Part shown: in pieces, positions 21,961 to 32,419 of the stretch | How the letters are laid out: each line of letters opens with the position of its first letter | Numbering within the stretch: the first letter of the stretch is position 1 | NCBI GenBank assembly: GCA_030374805.1 | Contig: JARGSG010000043.1 | Location: 310,001 to 374,000, forward strand | From: Gracilaria gracilis | Taxonomy: Eukaryota; Rhodophyta; Florideophyceae; Gracilariales; Gracilariaceae | Length of the DNA: 64,000 nucleotides | Reading direction: 5' to 3' | Program-made: the position numbers and the translations under genes | Notes under the pieces: generated by a model | Database searches by the model: none | What the model saw: the letters and a program-made list of their open reading frames with translations, nothing else | What the model was told of the DNA's origin: nothing

Positions 21961-22118
21961 TTACAACAATAGTGTCCAACATAACATTCCAACAATAAAA
22001 TAATTAATTTGGGACAAAGTCCCCTACAAGTTCATAACAAATACTCCCTCCTTAAAACCATTAATCGTCCTCGATTAACGTCATTCTTTCCATCGCAATA
22101 TATCTTTTTTAAGATTTA

Positions 22119-22631
22119 TCAATGCTGCGGGGAACCATTGGGAACAGGCTGATTTTCAAAGACTCCAGGAGGATTGGGGAACAGCACCATATCTATACGA
22201 GGCTCAAATTCAAGAGAGAAGTCATTTTCGTCCGGTAATTCCTCCATGTGAATCAAAGCACCTTCAACAGCGTCCATAAACATATCAGCAGGATCCGGTG
22301 TGAGATGTCCATACTGTGAGACGAGGTAGCAGTAAAGAAACAGAATATATTCCTCATGTACTTCATCCATTACGCCATTATTATAAACCTCAAATACCTT
22401 TCGGAGGCTTATTGCGTTTTCCTCTGTCAAGAATGGTCCTCTGAGTTACATGAATGCGAAACAAATGGGACAAGAGGCCCAAGCAAGACGGAGTCTCTCC
22501 GAGAGATTTTCAACCATTCCATCAAACCACGTTAGCATCCTTCGTCCTCCCAATATTATCGATCCATAGAATTGCCTTGCGGTATCGAGTCGGAGGTTGT
22601 TAGCGACTTCGTTTTCGTTGTGGTTCGCCAT
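22119..22631 (-). pseudogene. Small extra gene overlapping the end of gypsy pol, one in-frame stop
   Basis: A minus-strand frame starting MANHNENEVANNLRLD at 22631, inside the last 76 bases of pol in another frame, and running to 22119 with a single TAA at 22446-22448. It gives about 170 codons. The product is acidic and helical (ISLRKVFEVYNNGVMDEVHE, ILFLYCYLVSQYGHL). It ends about 65 bases before the polypurine tract, so it occupies the 3' position where some LTR elements carry an accessory or env-like gene. It has no signal peptide or membrane segment, so it is not env. I do not recognise the family. Confidence 0.5.
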
Positions 22632-25507
22632 GATGTATACTTTTCGATAAGTTCTGGATCGGCGGATGTGATGAGTGTTTGACTATCGACCCACTGATTC
22701 TCAGTGTCGTCCGTGTTCTTATAGTGAACTAGATATTGCAGGCGACTGCGTCGAATTCGGTGGTCGAGAATCTTCTCAATGCGATTGTCTGGAACCGTGA
22801 CGAGTTTCTCGGCTTTTAGAGAGGTTACATCCTTGTGTTGATTTTCAGTACTCGTAGGTTGCACGAATGGTTTCAGTAATGATACATGGAAGGTGTGATG
22901 AATTCGTTCCAGCTTCTTAGGTAATTGTAATTCATATGATCGACCTTCAGCTAAGACCTTACGCACGGGGTATGGTCCTATGTATTTCGGGGATAGTTTC
23001 TTCGCACGTCCTTCTTTCAAATTCAGGTTCTTGGTTGAAAGCATAACTTTATCACCAACTCTGAATAATTGTTCCTTTCGTTTCCTATTGATATCGTCCA
23101 CCATCTTCAAATTAGTGGCTTCAATAGATAACTTCGCGACTTCCGTTGCATATTTAATGTTGTCAATAAATTTAGCTGTTGCATCATTACTTATTTCGAT
23201 TTCATCATGGTGAAGAAAATCAGAAATAGTAACTGGATGATAACCATACTCAAGGAAAAAGGGTGTTTCCTTTGTAGCTTCATTAACATAATTGTTCTAT
23301 GCAAACTCTAGACCAGGGAGATAAATATCCCAATCTCTTTGTGTATAACTTATGAAACATCGTAACATTTCTTCCAATGTCCGAAAAGCACGTTCCGATT
23401 GTCCATCGGTTTGAGGATGAAACGCAGTGGAGAGGTTGAGCTTCACCTTCAAGATAGTCATTAGTTCCTTCCAGAAATTCCCAGTAAATCTCGAATCTCT
23501 GTCGGATATTATTTTGCGGGGCAATCCATGATGCTTGTAGATTTCTTTGTAGAACACTTCTGCAGTATCTTTAGCACTGACATTGCTTTTCATAGCAATG
23601 AAATGGATTGTCTTCGATAATTTATCTACAACCACAAGGATTGAGCACATTCCATCCTTGGTTTTGGGCAAATCAAAGATGAAGTCCATTGATATTACTT
23701 CCCACTTCTTATTCGGAGGAGGAAAAGGACGAAGAAGTCCAGTAATTTTTTGATTAGTACTTTTGGCTTCTTGACATCTAGGACAACTTCGTACGAATTC
23801 CTTGATGTCCTTATTCATTCCAGGCCAAAAGAAATCTCTTTTCATTAGCGTTATCGTACGTTGGCTTCCTCGGTGGGCACCTAACAATGATTGGTGATTA
23901 TCAATGATGAGTTCTTTCTTAATATCCTCTTCCGGAATACATAGACGTTGTTCGAAGTACAGTCTTTTGTTCTTCCAATGAAAAGGTTCCTGAACATTTG
24001 CGATAACTTCTTTAAAGAATTCATCTTTCTTATAACTCTCAGTAAGGTTCTTTAAAGTTTCATCTTTTATCTTAATTGTGGTTATGTTTAAAAGTTTTCT
24101 AATGATATCAGAAGAAACCTTTTCCTTTTCTTTATGTTTGCGAGACAAAGCGTCGGCAACTTTATTGTCTTTTCCTTTTAGATATTTGATTTCATAATCA
24201 AACTCTTGCATAAACTCTACCCATCTTGCTTGTTTTCTGGAAAGTGTTTTTTGCGATTCCAAATACTTAAGAGAGTGATGATCAGTTAAGATGATAAAGG
24301 TAGATCCATGTAGATAGGATCTCCAAGTTTCAAGAGCATGAACAATAGCTAATAATTCTCTTTCGTGTGTCGAATAACCTTGTTCGGCACTTGATAATTT
24401 TCTAGAGGTATAAGCTACTGGTCTGCTTCCTGATTCATCTATTTGGGTAAGAACAGCGCCTATTCCTGTTTCTGAGACGTCCGCTGTTAACTCATATGGT
24501 TTCATTGGATCAGCACATCTTAAGATTGGTGTGTTGCTTAATGCAATTTTAAAATTGCCAAAAGCATTCTGCTGTTCTTCTTCCCATTGGAATGGAATAC
24601 TCTTCTTTGTGAGGTCCGAAAGTGGAGCAGCTATCTTTGAGAAGTCTTTGACAAACCTTCTGTAATAATTGCATAATCCAAGGAAGCTCTGAACTTCTGT
24701 TATATTGGAAGGTATTTCCCAATTACTGATAGCTTCAGTCTTCTTTGTGCTAACTTTAATTCCTTCAGAAGTTATAATGTGTCCCAAGTATTCAATGGAA
24801 CTTTTCATGAATTCACACTTGGATGACTTCCCATAAAGTTCATTCTTCTTTAATATTTCAAATATTGGTCGTAGGTGTTTTAGATGCTCTTCTTTCGTTT
24901 TACTATAAACGAGTATATCGTCTAAGTAAACAAGTACGTATTCATCCAAATATTCTCTGAATAAGATGTTCATATAGGTCTGAAAACATCCTGGGGCTCC
25001 AGTGAGTCCAAGGGGTGTCACTAGATATTCGAATTGTCCGTATCTTGTACGAAAAGCAGTTTTTTCTCGGTCACCTTCTCTGACCTTTATTTGATTATAT
25101 CCCGATCGTATATCAAGTGCAGAGAAGTACTTTGCACCACCTACTTGGTCCCATACTTCATCAATTCTGGGTAGGGGTACTTGGTTCTTAATTGTTTGTT
25201 TATTCAGTGCGCCGTAGTCAACGCACATACGAAGACTTCCGTCTTTCTTTTTGGTAAGTAATACGGGGCTTCCCCAAGGACTTATACTAGGCCTGATGAA
25301 GCCGTGAGCTAAGAGTTCATTTATCTGTTTTTTCATTTCACTTAGCTCTACTTCAGACAATTTGTAGATTGGTCCCATCTTAGGACTTGATCCTTCTTTC
25401 AGATCGATTCTCATTTCTACTTCTCGATCTGGTGGTAATCGTCTAGGTAACTCATTAGGAAAAACGTCTTGATACTCACTTAATAACTTTGTTAATTGGA
25501 TATCCAC
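22556..25507 (-). pseudogene. Gypsy pol: reverse transcriptase, RNase H, integrase, chromodomain, with one TAG
   Basis: One frame of 984 codons broken only at 23297-23299 (TAG). Reverse transcriptase shows LRMCVDYGALNKQTIKN, FSALDIRSGYNQIKV and the catalytic VLVYLDDILVYSKT. RNase H shows YELTADVSETGIGAVL (the usual DAS is DVS) and ILTDHHSLKYL. Integrase has the HHCC zinc part (HQSLLGAHRG...CPRCQEAK), and DDE residues in VISMDFIFDLP, IISDRDSRFTG and the QSERAFRTLEEMLR helix. The C-terminus has the GPY/F-like KYIGPYPVRKVL and a chromodomain, EKILDHRIRRSRLQYLVHYK ... NQWVDSQTLI, which in chromoviruses guides integration to histone marks. The TAG replaces the Tyr of the conserved EFAYNN segment, cutting off the end of integrase and the chromodomain. 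Confidence 0.93.
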
Positions 25508-25549
25508 TTCTTCACTTTGTTTCGTACTTTTGGGATCAACTTTGTCCCT

Positions 25550-26032
25550 TTATGGTTTGATAATTATATGGTATACCATCTTTAATTTCTTTCTTACAAG
25601 TCTTACGAATTGCTTACTGGTAAGTAGGAACGTAGGCCGGGATGATGAGCCATACCTACCAGTTTCTGCGTCCAGAGTAATGAAGTTTTTTCCAACCTTG
25701 ACGAGCATTTTGTTCAATTTCCAATCGATAAGTGGATTTATATCTGATAACCATGACTTGCCTAGGATTACGTCAAAAGAAATCATATCCACTATGAATG
25801 GTTTAATACCGAAACATAGCTGGCCAATTCTTAGAGAAAGTTCATTCGAACTGATGCCCATTGGGACAAGAGTTCCATCCCACAATTCAGCTTGTAACTG
25901 AGACTTATTTATTTGCAGATTCAATTTTTCTGCAAACTCTTTAGAGATAACAATCTCTTCACAACCACTATCCACTAGGATATTGCATGCGTGTGGTACT
26001 TGAGTATCTATTTTCCCTTTAAACACCAACAT
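25550..26032 (-). CDS. Retropepsin-like aspartic protease of the gypsy element
   Basis: A 160-codon frame. The catalytic triad appears as NILVDSGCEEIVISKEF near residues 18-33 (Asp-Ser-Gly), and the second half-site hydrophobic-hydrophobic-Gly as FDVILGKSWLSDINPLIDW near residues 86-105, a typical ILG motif. The protease would cut the element's own polyprotein. It lies between gag and the reverse transcriptase frame. The 3' end ends just ahead of the pol frame; whether it was one polyprotein with pol (frame change near 25510-25550) is unclear. Confidence 0.8.
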   Translation of the reverse strand: MLVFKGKIDTQVPHACNILVDSGCEEIVISKEFAEKLNLQINKSQLQAELWDGTLVPMGISSNELSLRIGQLCFGIKPFIVDMISFDVILGKSWLSDINPLIDWKLNKMLVKVGKNFITLDAETGRYGSSSRPTFLLTSKQFVRLVRKKLKMVYHIIIKP

Positions 26033-26159
26033 AGGTGATCTTTTAAATTTTTTCTTCCGAAACGGGAGAAAAGTACATACTTTAATACTTTTTTGCTAGC
26101 TTTGCAATCATTTTCTGTATCACATCGATGCGCTAACGGATTATTAGATAGCGCCTTAT

Positions 26160-26560
26160 TTAGTTTTTTGGATTGTAAGCCCTATTGAACCGGTTATTGT
26201 AATGGTTCTTGGCAAAACAACCTCTCTTCTTGCATATAAAGCATAGTTTATTGTCCCAACAACGTTTCTTCTCTTCAGGACTAACGTAAGGAGCTCTTCT
26301 CATATTTATAGCTCCAATTTGCATAGGAGTGGGCCCATGATTACTACTGGAATTGCTACTTCCTGAGCGATGAAAACCCCAAGTATCGCTTCGGAATATA
26401 TTGTCCAGTTTGTCCGCAATTTTCATTGCGTCTTGAACATTAGATGGTTCTGCTCTTTCTACTTCTACTCGAGTTCTAATTTTAAGTCCCTGACTGTAGT
26501 GAAACAATTGTTCCGCTTGAGTCATACAGTAGACCCTTGGTATACGGGTACCGCGTAAGA
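26160..26560 (-). pseudogene. Gag fragment of the gypsy element with nucleocapsid knuckle
   Basis: The part from about 26560 downwards has gag character: FHYSQGLKIRTRVEVERAE, then DAMKIADKLDN, a Ser-rich linker with PMQIGAIN, and a C-terminal knuckle CFICKKRGCFAKNH. In this knuckle the third ligand is Cys and the fourth is His, the reverse of the usual C-C-H-C order. The frame continues upstream to 26738 but that part overlaps the transposase gene on the other strand and does not look like gag. So the capsid half is lost or unrecognisable. Confidence 0.6.
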
Positions 26561-26699
26561 TGGATATCCAGCATATTAGGATATGATGGGCACAGAACAT
26601 ATACGTCGTAGACAAGAATGGCTTCCCTGTGACCAACAGACGTTGGCTCAATGAGCCAAAACTACATTCAAGCTTTCGAAAGCGCCTGGTCAATCCACC

Positions 26700-27803
26700 A
26701 TGTCTCGAATTCTGAAAACTTCTAAAGACTCTTCTCAAAATCCTAATCGCTATAGAACTCGATAAGGGGCTTTTCCGGAGTTCGAGAAAGCTTTATTCGA
26801 TTGGATACTGGTACAATTCTCTGAACGCAAAGCGATAAACGGACCTATGATTATTGAGTATGGGGCACGTATAATGAAAAGAATGAACACAGCTCTGCCT
26901 TTGGAACATCAAATTAATCTTACGCTAAGCAATGGTTGGCTTTACAACTTCCAACAGAGGCATGCTTTACGGTCCTTCAAGTCGTATGGAGAGAGTGGAG
27001 ATGCTGATGATCAAGCTATTGCAGAAAACATGGAACGTTTAAAAGCCAAAGTACAGTCCTACAATCCCGAAGACTGCTACAATGCCGATGAATTTGGTTT
27101 GTTTTATCGTATGGCACCGGACAGAACTATTGCAGTCGAGCGTATGCCTGGACGGAAAAAAGAAAAAGTGAGAATGACTTTTCTAGCTTGCGCTAATGCA
27201 GATGGTACTGACCGTATACCACTGCTTATTATAGGAAAATCGAAAAAGCCGCACTGCTTTAAGAAGAAGACTGGGGAAGAACTAGGCTTTGATTATTCTT
27301 GGAATAGCAAAGCATGGATGACAGGTCAAATATTTGTCGAGTGGATGTCCCGTTTCTCGACGCATATAAGATCAATATCACCTTCGAAAAAAGTTCTACT
27401 TCTTCTGGACAACGCCAGCGTGCATGGCAGTGTTGAAGTTCTTCCCAGCTTGGAAAACGTAGAAGTTTTATTTCTTCCGCCAAATACTACATCAAAGATT
27501 CAACCAATGGATGCTGGAGTGATTGCGTCGTTGAAGAAGAGGTATAGGAAATATTTGTATCAACGGGCGCTGGACCAAATGGACATTGAACTAAAGGACA
27601 TCTACAAAATTGACCAACTGACGGCCATGAAAAGGGTATCCTCCACAAGTGCCACTCAACCTCAAATTGCACTCCTCTGTCTCCAAAACTTTCTTATAGG
27701 GCTGCGTGGAACCTTACGTTTTGACTTCTTCCCAAATGGTTCGGTGGGTCAGAGGATGAAGCACATTTCTAATTGCTTTCATTCCGTCCTCAATACTTTT
27801 TGA
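26700..27803 (+). pseudogene. Pogo/Tigger-type (DDE_1) transposase with one in-frame TAA
   Basis: From ATG 26700 (MSRILKTSKDSSQNPN) the frame runs to 27803 with one TAA at 26763-26765. After it comes a CENP-B-type helix-turn-helix region (GAFPEFEKALFDWILVQFSE, then NGWLYNFQQRHALRSFKS). The catalytic DDE_1 domain shows CYNADEFGLFYRMAPDRT with the first Asp, VLLLLDNASVHG with the second, and LPPNTTSKIQPMDAGVIASL with the third acidic position. This is the cut-and-paste transposase of the pogo/Tigger group, acting on terminal inverted repeats and TA targets. I could not find its terminal repeats. An internal ATG at 26847 would give 318 residues lacking the first helix-turn-helix, so DNA binding would be impaired. 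Confidence 0.88.
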
Positions 27804-27859
27804 TTGCGGAACAATATTCTTCACACTATTCTCCCAATATGTGTACGAAGAATTGGTAT

Positions 27860-28402
27860 TCACCAGGTTTGGCTCCATTCTTCGGTGCAAGTCTCAATTC
27901 TGACCTGTGCATTCCTTTTCACCAAACGAGAGTTGTTTAAGTTGGATCCCGAGAAGTACGGACGCAGTGAAGGATTCGTTAGCTTTTGCGTAGCACTTAG
28001 AAGCTGTAGAGCAAGGACTTCCAGATGGCCATTCGTGCTCGCGTAGCTCTCTTTGGTAGTTGTGTGCATCGTCTCATTAAAGTCTTTAGAACCCTTTCTG
28101 ATGCAGCCGAAATCAAAAAGATGGTTTGCAAGGTAGAACATTGAGCGGTGCATCTTCATGTTTGTCTTGCAGCAAAAGCGATTCGACATATCTCGTCCTA
28201 CTGCAAAACCAAGCCCACCGTGATTCTGTATGCCCTTGAATGTGCGTAGGGCACAGTTTTGAAAGCATTCATCGCAAAAATTCGCCTTTTGCCGCAGATG
28301 TATCCGAAGCGGGAGTTGTAGAAATTTGTCCTTATCCGGTTTCCTACATCGTGAAATTTCCATGATTGCATACGAAAGGAAAGAGCATAGGTCTCTCTTC
28401 AT
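27860..28402 (-). CDS. Unknown Cys-rich protein
   Basis: A 180-codon frame from ATG at 28402. It is basic and has clustered cysteines (FCDECFQNC, RFCCKTNMKMH, FDFGC) that could bind zinc. I see no family I know. It lies just beyond the pogo transposase on the other strand and could be an unrelated host or element gene. Support is only length, cysteine pattern and lack of overlap with a better frame. Confidence 0.3.
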   Translation of the reverse strand: MKRDLCSFLSYAIMEISRCRKPDKDKFLQLPLRIHLRQKANFCDECFQNCALRTFKGIQNHGGLGFAVGRDMSNRFCCKTNMKMHRSMFYLANHLFDFGCIRKGSKDFNETMHTTTKESYASTNGHLEVLALQLLSATQKLTNPSLRPYFSGSNLNNSRLVKRNAQVRIETCTEEWSQTW

Positions 28403-28753
28403 CTTGCCACTAACAACGGCCTGCTTCTCATTTTTGTTCTTTCAAAACGCTGCAACCCTATTCAACCGCCAAGATGGAGGGACCAAGGATGAGATTGTTT
28501 TCTATGTCTACGGCTGTGCTTTTGGACATACAGTACTCAATTACGTTTTCAAGTATCTTGAAAGATTCACGCGTGATTGAACTCAGAATACCATGTTCTG
28601 TGACGTGAAGTGCATCGAATCCAATTGATGCATAAAATCGATACGGATGGGAACCTGATCCGGAAAATGCAACGAGGACTGCGGGATATTAGAGTGCGCT
28701 GACTGAATCCAGGTGTTATTGGCAGCATTCTTTGTATTCTTTCAAGCAGTGCT

Positions 28754-29299
28754 CTAAACGACATCATTGTTTCCGATTATGGATCTCAACTTGGCAACTT
28801 CGACCTGCGACATTACTGCTTTGTAAAGATTACGACCAGATATATATTTGGATGAAACTTGCAACTCTCTCAACACTTCTCTCTGCTGTTGATGGCCTTC
28901 TTTTTCAGTAGTTGTGCCACAGGAATGAAGAGTGTCCGAAGAAGTGACGGACAAAGTGCCTGATTCATACCTTCCCTTCCGAATTCGCTTTTTGGAAGGT
29001 AGCTTGATTTCATCTCTCGATTCTTTCACTCTAGACGGCATCATACTATGAGAGTATTCAAAGAAGCGGTCGTGCCTCTTTAGACTACATGATAGACGTT
29101 CTTGAATCTGTTCTGCAACCTGAATTCCCAAACGAGGATACACCTTCTGACCCTTGATAACTAACCCCTTTTGAGACACTCGGGTTATGTCTTTAAGAAT
29201 AAGGAACATGATCCTAGGCCAAAGGTCGTGCTTTTCTCCGCGGTACCGCGAACTGGGAAGATCATTCGCGGCCTTAGGCATGTCAGGAACAATACCCAC
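28754..29299 (-). CDS. Unknown basic protein
   Basis: A 181-codon frame with no ATG at its upstream end; a spliced upstream exon is possible. Residues 35-110 are basic (KKRIRKGRY, RLSCSLKRHDRFFEY), then Ser/Thr-rich. The start of the segment, DLWPRIMFLILKDITRV, and VAKLRSIIGNNDVV at the end look like ordinary folded sequence. No family recognised. It may belong with the degenerate frame upstream at 29572-30360 on the same strand. Confidence 0.3.
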   Translation of the reverse strand: MGIVPDMPKAANDLPSSRYRGEKHDLWPRIMFLILKDITRVSQKGLVIKGQKVYPRLGIQVAEQIQERLSCSLKRHDRFFEYSHSMMPSRVKESRDEIKLPSKKRIRKGRYESGTLSVTSSDTLHSCGTTTEKEGHQQQREVLRELQVSSKYISGRNLYKAVMSQVEVAKLRSIIGNNDVV

Positions 29300-29571
29300 T
29301 TCATGCTATGTATTTGAGGTCCCTGAGATATTCGGGAATCTACCCTCACATAGTTTGCGCTTTGAGATCGGGGGGAGCACAGTATTGTTGGATCACTGTA
29401 CACGTCCACAAGCACTATCAGGTCTCCATCCTGGTGACGGGAATCTCGCTACTCTCGCATAGCCTCACAATTCCATGGAGCAGAGTACACACGTTCTCCT
29501 TACTGATCACTCATTTCGTATCGGATTATTGATTTAACACCTCCATTGTCTTATAACACATCTTATGAAAG

Positions 29572-30360
29572 CTACAGAGCAGGGCAAAAAACACCACTGC
29601 AATTTAGGCCAATCTCGGTTCTAATCGTAGTCCTTGTCCATCCTTCTGACCAAACTTTGTGCATCCGAAAGTTTAGCAGATATGATGGAAACGAATTACG
29701 GCTTTCCAAATGGTTGGTAATGTGTCTGGTTTCGGTAGGAATTGCCTTTTCAATTGGCGACACCAGATTGTACAAGGCGTCTGCTTCCCTTAGCGTCAGA
29801 GTATGTTCGGCGTATTACTCGACAGTGGGTTTGGCTGCATCACTTTGACTTTCAACCGAAGGATTCGGCTCTCTGGTATCTGCGGAGATAGGAGTGGATG
29901 CATCTCCGAGTGGTTTAAAGAAGATCCAGGTCTGTATTGCTCCAATTCCGTCATTCGGTTGTATGTTTCTCGGCTCGATGACTGAAAGATCTCTCTGAAC
30001 ATGCAATTACTTTTCATTTAAGTAGCTGGTGTCGTTGCTCTCCGCATGTTCAATAGAAGGTTTTTCTGGAGATCTAGAACTGAAAGCCAAACAAGATGCC
30101 GAATTCTTGAGAGAATCGTTCGCCGAAGCTGGTGCAGGAAGATCTGAAATGGGCTCAAAAATCGGCGATGCTTTCATATCCGAGCTGCAACCTGTGAGTT
30201 CTTGCAAACTGTCTTCCTCGATGGTTGTCGCATGTCTCGTAATAACTCCACTGTGAGTTGGCTGTATGTGGTTTTCGAACTGTATCTTACCACAGAATCG
30301 TCGTCGATAGGCAACAAATGCATGAATGAAGCCAAAATATCTAATTTTTCGCCTTTTCAT
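29572..30360 (-). pseudogene. Unknown degenerate gene, one frame with two stops
   Basis: A minus-strand frame of about 260 codons from 30360, broken by stops at 30007 and 29815 and otherwise open. The first part is basic with Cys (RRRFCGKIQFENH), the middle is Ser, Pro and Glu rich and looks disordered, and the last third is folded in character (TLTLREADALYNLVSPIEKA). No family recognised. Continuity of character across both stops is the only support for a gene. Confidence 0.25.
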
Positions 30361-30657
30361 GATGCTAGATCAGAGAGGCATGCGTGAGCAAGGGCGATTC
30401 TACAGAGTAAACATCGTGCAATAACTTTCAGTACCCCGTTATAGTATATAGAAGGGGTTTCTCTGTACTGCGAAACTTGAAACGAAACTGAAAGCCCCTC
30501 TTGGACAACCAGCGCACAGCCATTAGAAGTACTTCGAACCGAAACCGCGCGCCAATATGTTTCTGTGCTTCACGGAAAGAGAACCCGGAGATGTTTGACA
30601 TCTCTCTCTTTTTGGCTGGGTTTAAATTCGGTGCTGAACTGCTAATTTTTTCCAACA

Positions 30658-32006
30658 ATGACGCTGAGGAATGCTGCAAAAAGTAATGAACCCGGAGCGA
30701 GCACCGCTGGTTCGGCAACAGGGAGAGATTCATCTAGTGGAAGTAGAATGCAGAGAATGAGTTTGGCAAGCGTTAGCAGCCTCCTAGAAGGAAGGGGGAT
30801 CAATGAACAACTTATTTCTCAAATTTTGGAGCTCGTAGTGGAGCAAAAGAGAACAAATTCTCTCCTAACTGAGAACTAGCTCGTACTTGAGGAATTGAAA
30901 GGGAACGTCGTTTCCATCACTGCAGATATGCGGATGTAACGACAAGTGAACAGGGAATAGGAAGAAGGGAAGCGATCATCGGATCAGGACGAATTGAAGA
31001 ATAGACACGACGAGTTGTTGGAAGTGTTGATGCAAGTTAGAGACCTTACTCGAGCGGAAACTAAGGGACAATTGGGGAAGCAACATGCAATTGATGCCAC
31101 CAAGGTTCGTTCGTTGCTTCTTAATTCCCTACAATTCAAAGGGTTCTAACACTAAACTGATTCCAATATCTTCAACAGAAGTGCAAAGTGACTGACGTAA
31201 GTACCAACATTTCAACTTTTCATGTACGCATGGGCTTACTTGATTTTGAATTGGTAACCTTTAACCGCCTTTCTGGCACTACAAAGATGTATGTAAAACT
31301 GAGAGTGACCATTGAGGTCCTGGATCTCTTGCGTGGTAGTGATATGTAAGAGGTAATAAGAGGAAACTATTCCCAACCTAGGCAGATAGTTTTCGGAGCC
31401 GTCCGCTTCGTTCACGAAAGCACAACCCCCAACGCAAGAATAGAAAAGTTTTTGAGGTCGAAAATAAGAAAAGATGGAAAGCACTCAAACTCGGGACAGA
31501 AAGTTTACTACGTTCTTTCGTCAGCCACTGGAAGAGCACTTCAGCCCCTCCATAATGAGATGGTATATACAACAAGTATTTGTCATTCTGCAAAGAAATG
31601 GAAACTAACTCATATCTTTCTCCTTCAAATATAGGTTTGCTCGTTCAGGTCCAAAACTTTTGAAGAATCCGTCCTTCAAGTATTTAATAATGAGTTGCTC
31701 CCCAGAACGACAAGTAACACAACTGAGTCAGATGGAGAGGAAGAGAGAAATGAAACGCGTGCCCGTCGCAGAGCGGCTGAGCATTTTCTGCTTCCGGGTA
31801 CATTCAAGAGGGAGTCCGAATTCGATTCTGCGTGGGTTGCAGTATAGAGAGCTGCTCGGGGAAAGTGTCGTGCGCAACTTTACATATATGTTCCGGTTAT
31901 GAAAGATGCCGGATATAAAGATTTTCCAAAGCCGCCAATGATCCCCAATAATGTTGAAGAGCGAATAAAAGCGTTTACGCTCTCGGTCCCCTGCACAACA
32001 AAGTAG
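30658..32006 (+). pseudogene. Unknown three-exon gene with coiled coil and an 18-bp exon, degenerate
   Basis: Exon 1 starts at ATG 30658 and reads a Ser-rich head, then SLLEGRGINEQLISQILELV and a coiled-coil stretch to 31104, broken by TAG 30877, TAA 30937 and TAG 30958. Intron 1 is 31105-31178 (GT...AG, 74 bp, with CTAAC upstream of the acceptor). Exon 2 is 31179-31196, six codons. Intron 2 is 31197-31634, starting GTAAGT and ending ATATAG. Exon 3 runs to TAG 32004-32006, with one more stop at 31845. All junctions are phase 0. Exon 3 ends with VPVMKDAGYKDFPKPPMIPN, which looks like folded protein. Function unknown. The intron calls rest on GT-AG ends and frame continuity. Confidence 0.4.
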
Positions 32007-32419
32007 GAAACAAATTTTGGGACCTTAGCATAGGAGATAGAAGTGGAGTTAGGTCAGCCCATGGTCCATAATGGGAAAGAATGGTTAGGAACTGAATCAA
32101 TCGTTGAGAAAAGTTGTTGAAAAACGAGGGGGTTCTAGTTCGGATGTGCTCGTCGGTGTTCTTGGAATGCTAGTTTAGTATGCTAGATCGCTAGTTGGGA
32201 AAATAAAAGTCAGAAAAAACTAGCATTTTTGCCGTTTGCGCTAGTTGGCAAGGCAAAAAATTTTTTTTTGGAAATAACGTTTCTGTTCAGTGCAGTTCAA
32301 ACTTCTCCTACTGGAGTTGAAGGGTAGTTTGCAGTTCTTCTGCCACCGCTCGTAACTTTACATTCACCACACTCGTCAAAAACACTCTAAAAAATTACGA
32401 ACCCACCACCAGCGCTCCC
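32007..32419. other. No recognisable gene
   Basis: Includes an A/T run near 32255-32275. No repeat or gene seen. Confidence 0.4.

Larger units (their letters stand above)
21560..26600 (-). mobile_element. Ty3/gypsy chromodomain retrotransposon, 5' end missing
   Basis: Minus-strand order is gag end, protease, reverse transcriptase, RNase H, integrase, chromodomain, then an extra small gene. The 3' LTR probably starts at 22039 (TGTTATGAAC on the minus strand) just after a polypurine tract AAGGAGGGAG at 22053-22044. Its far end is not certain; about 21560 is a guess. The 5' LTR and most of gag are absent because the sequence changes to a pogo/Tigger transposase at about 26600-26700. Coding composition is AT-rich, unlike the copia elements. 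Confidence 0.85.
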
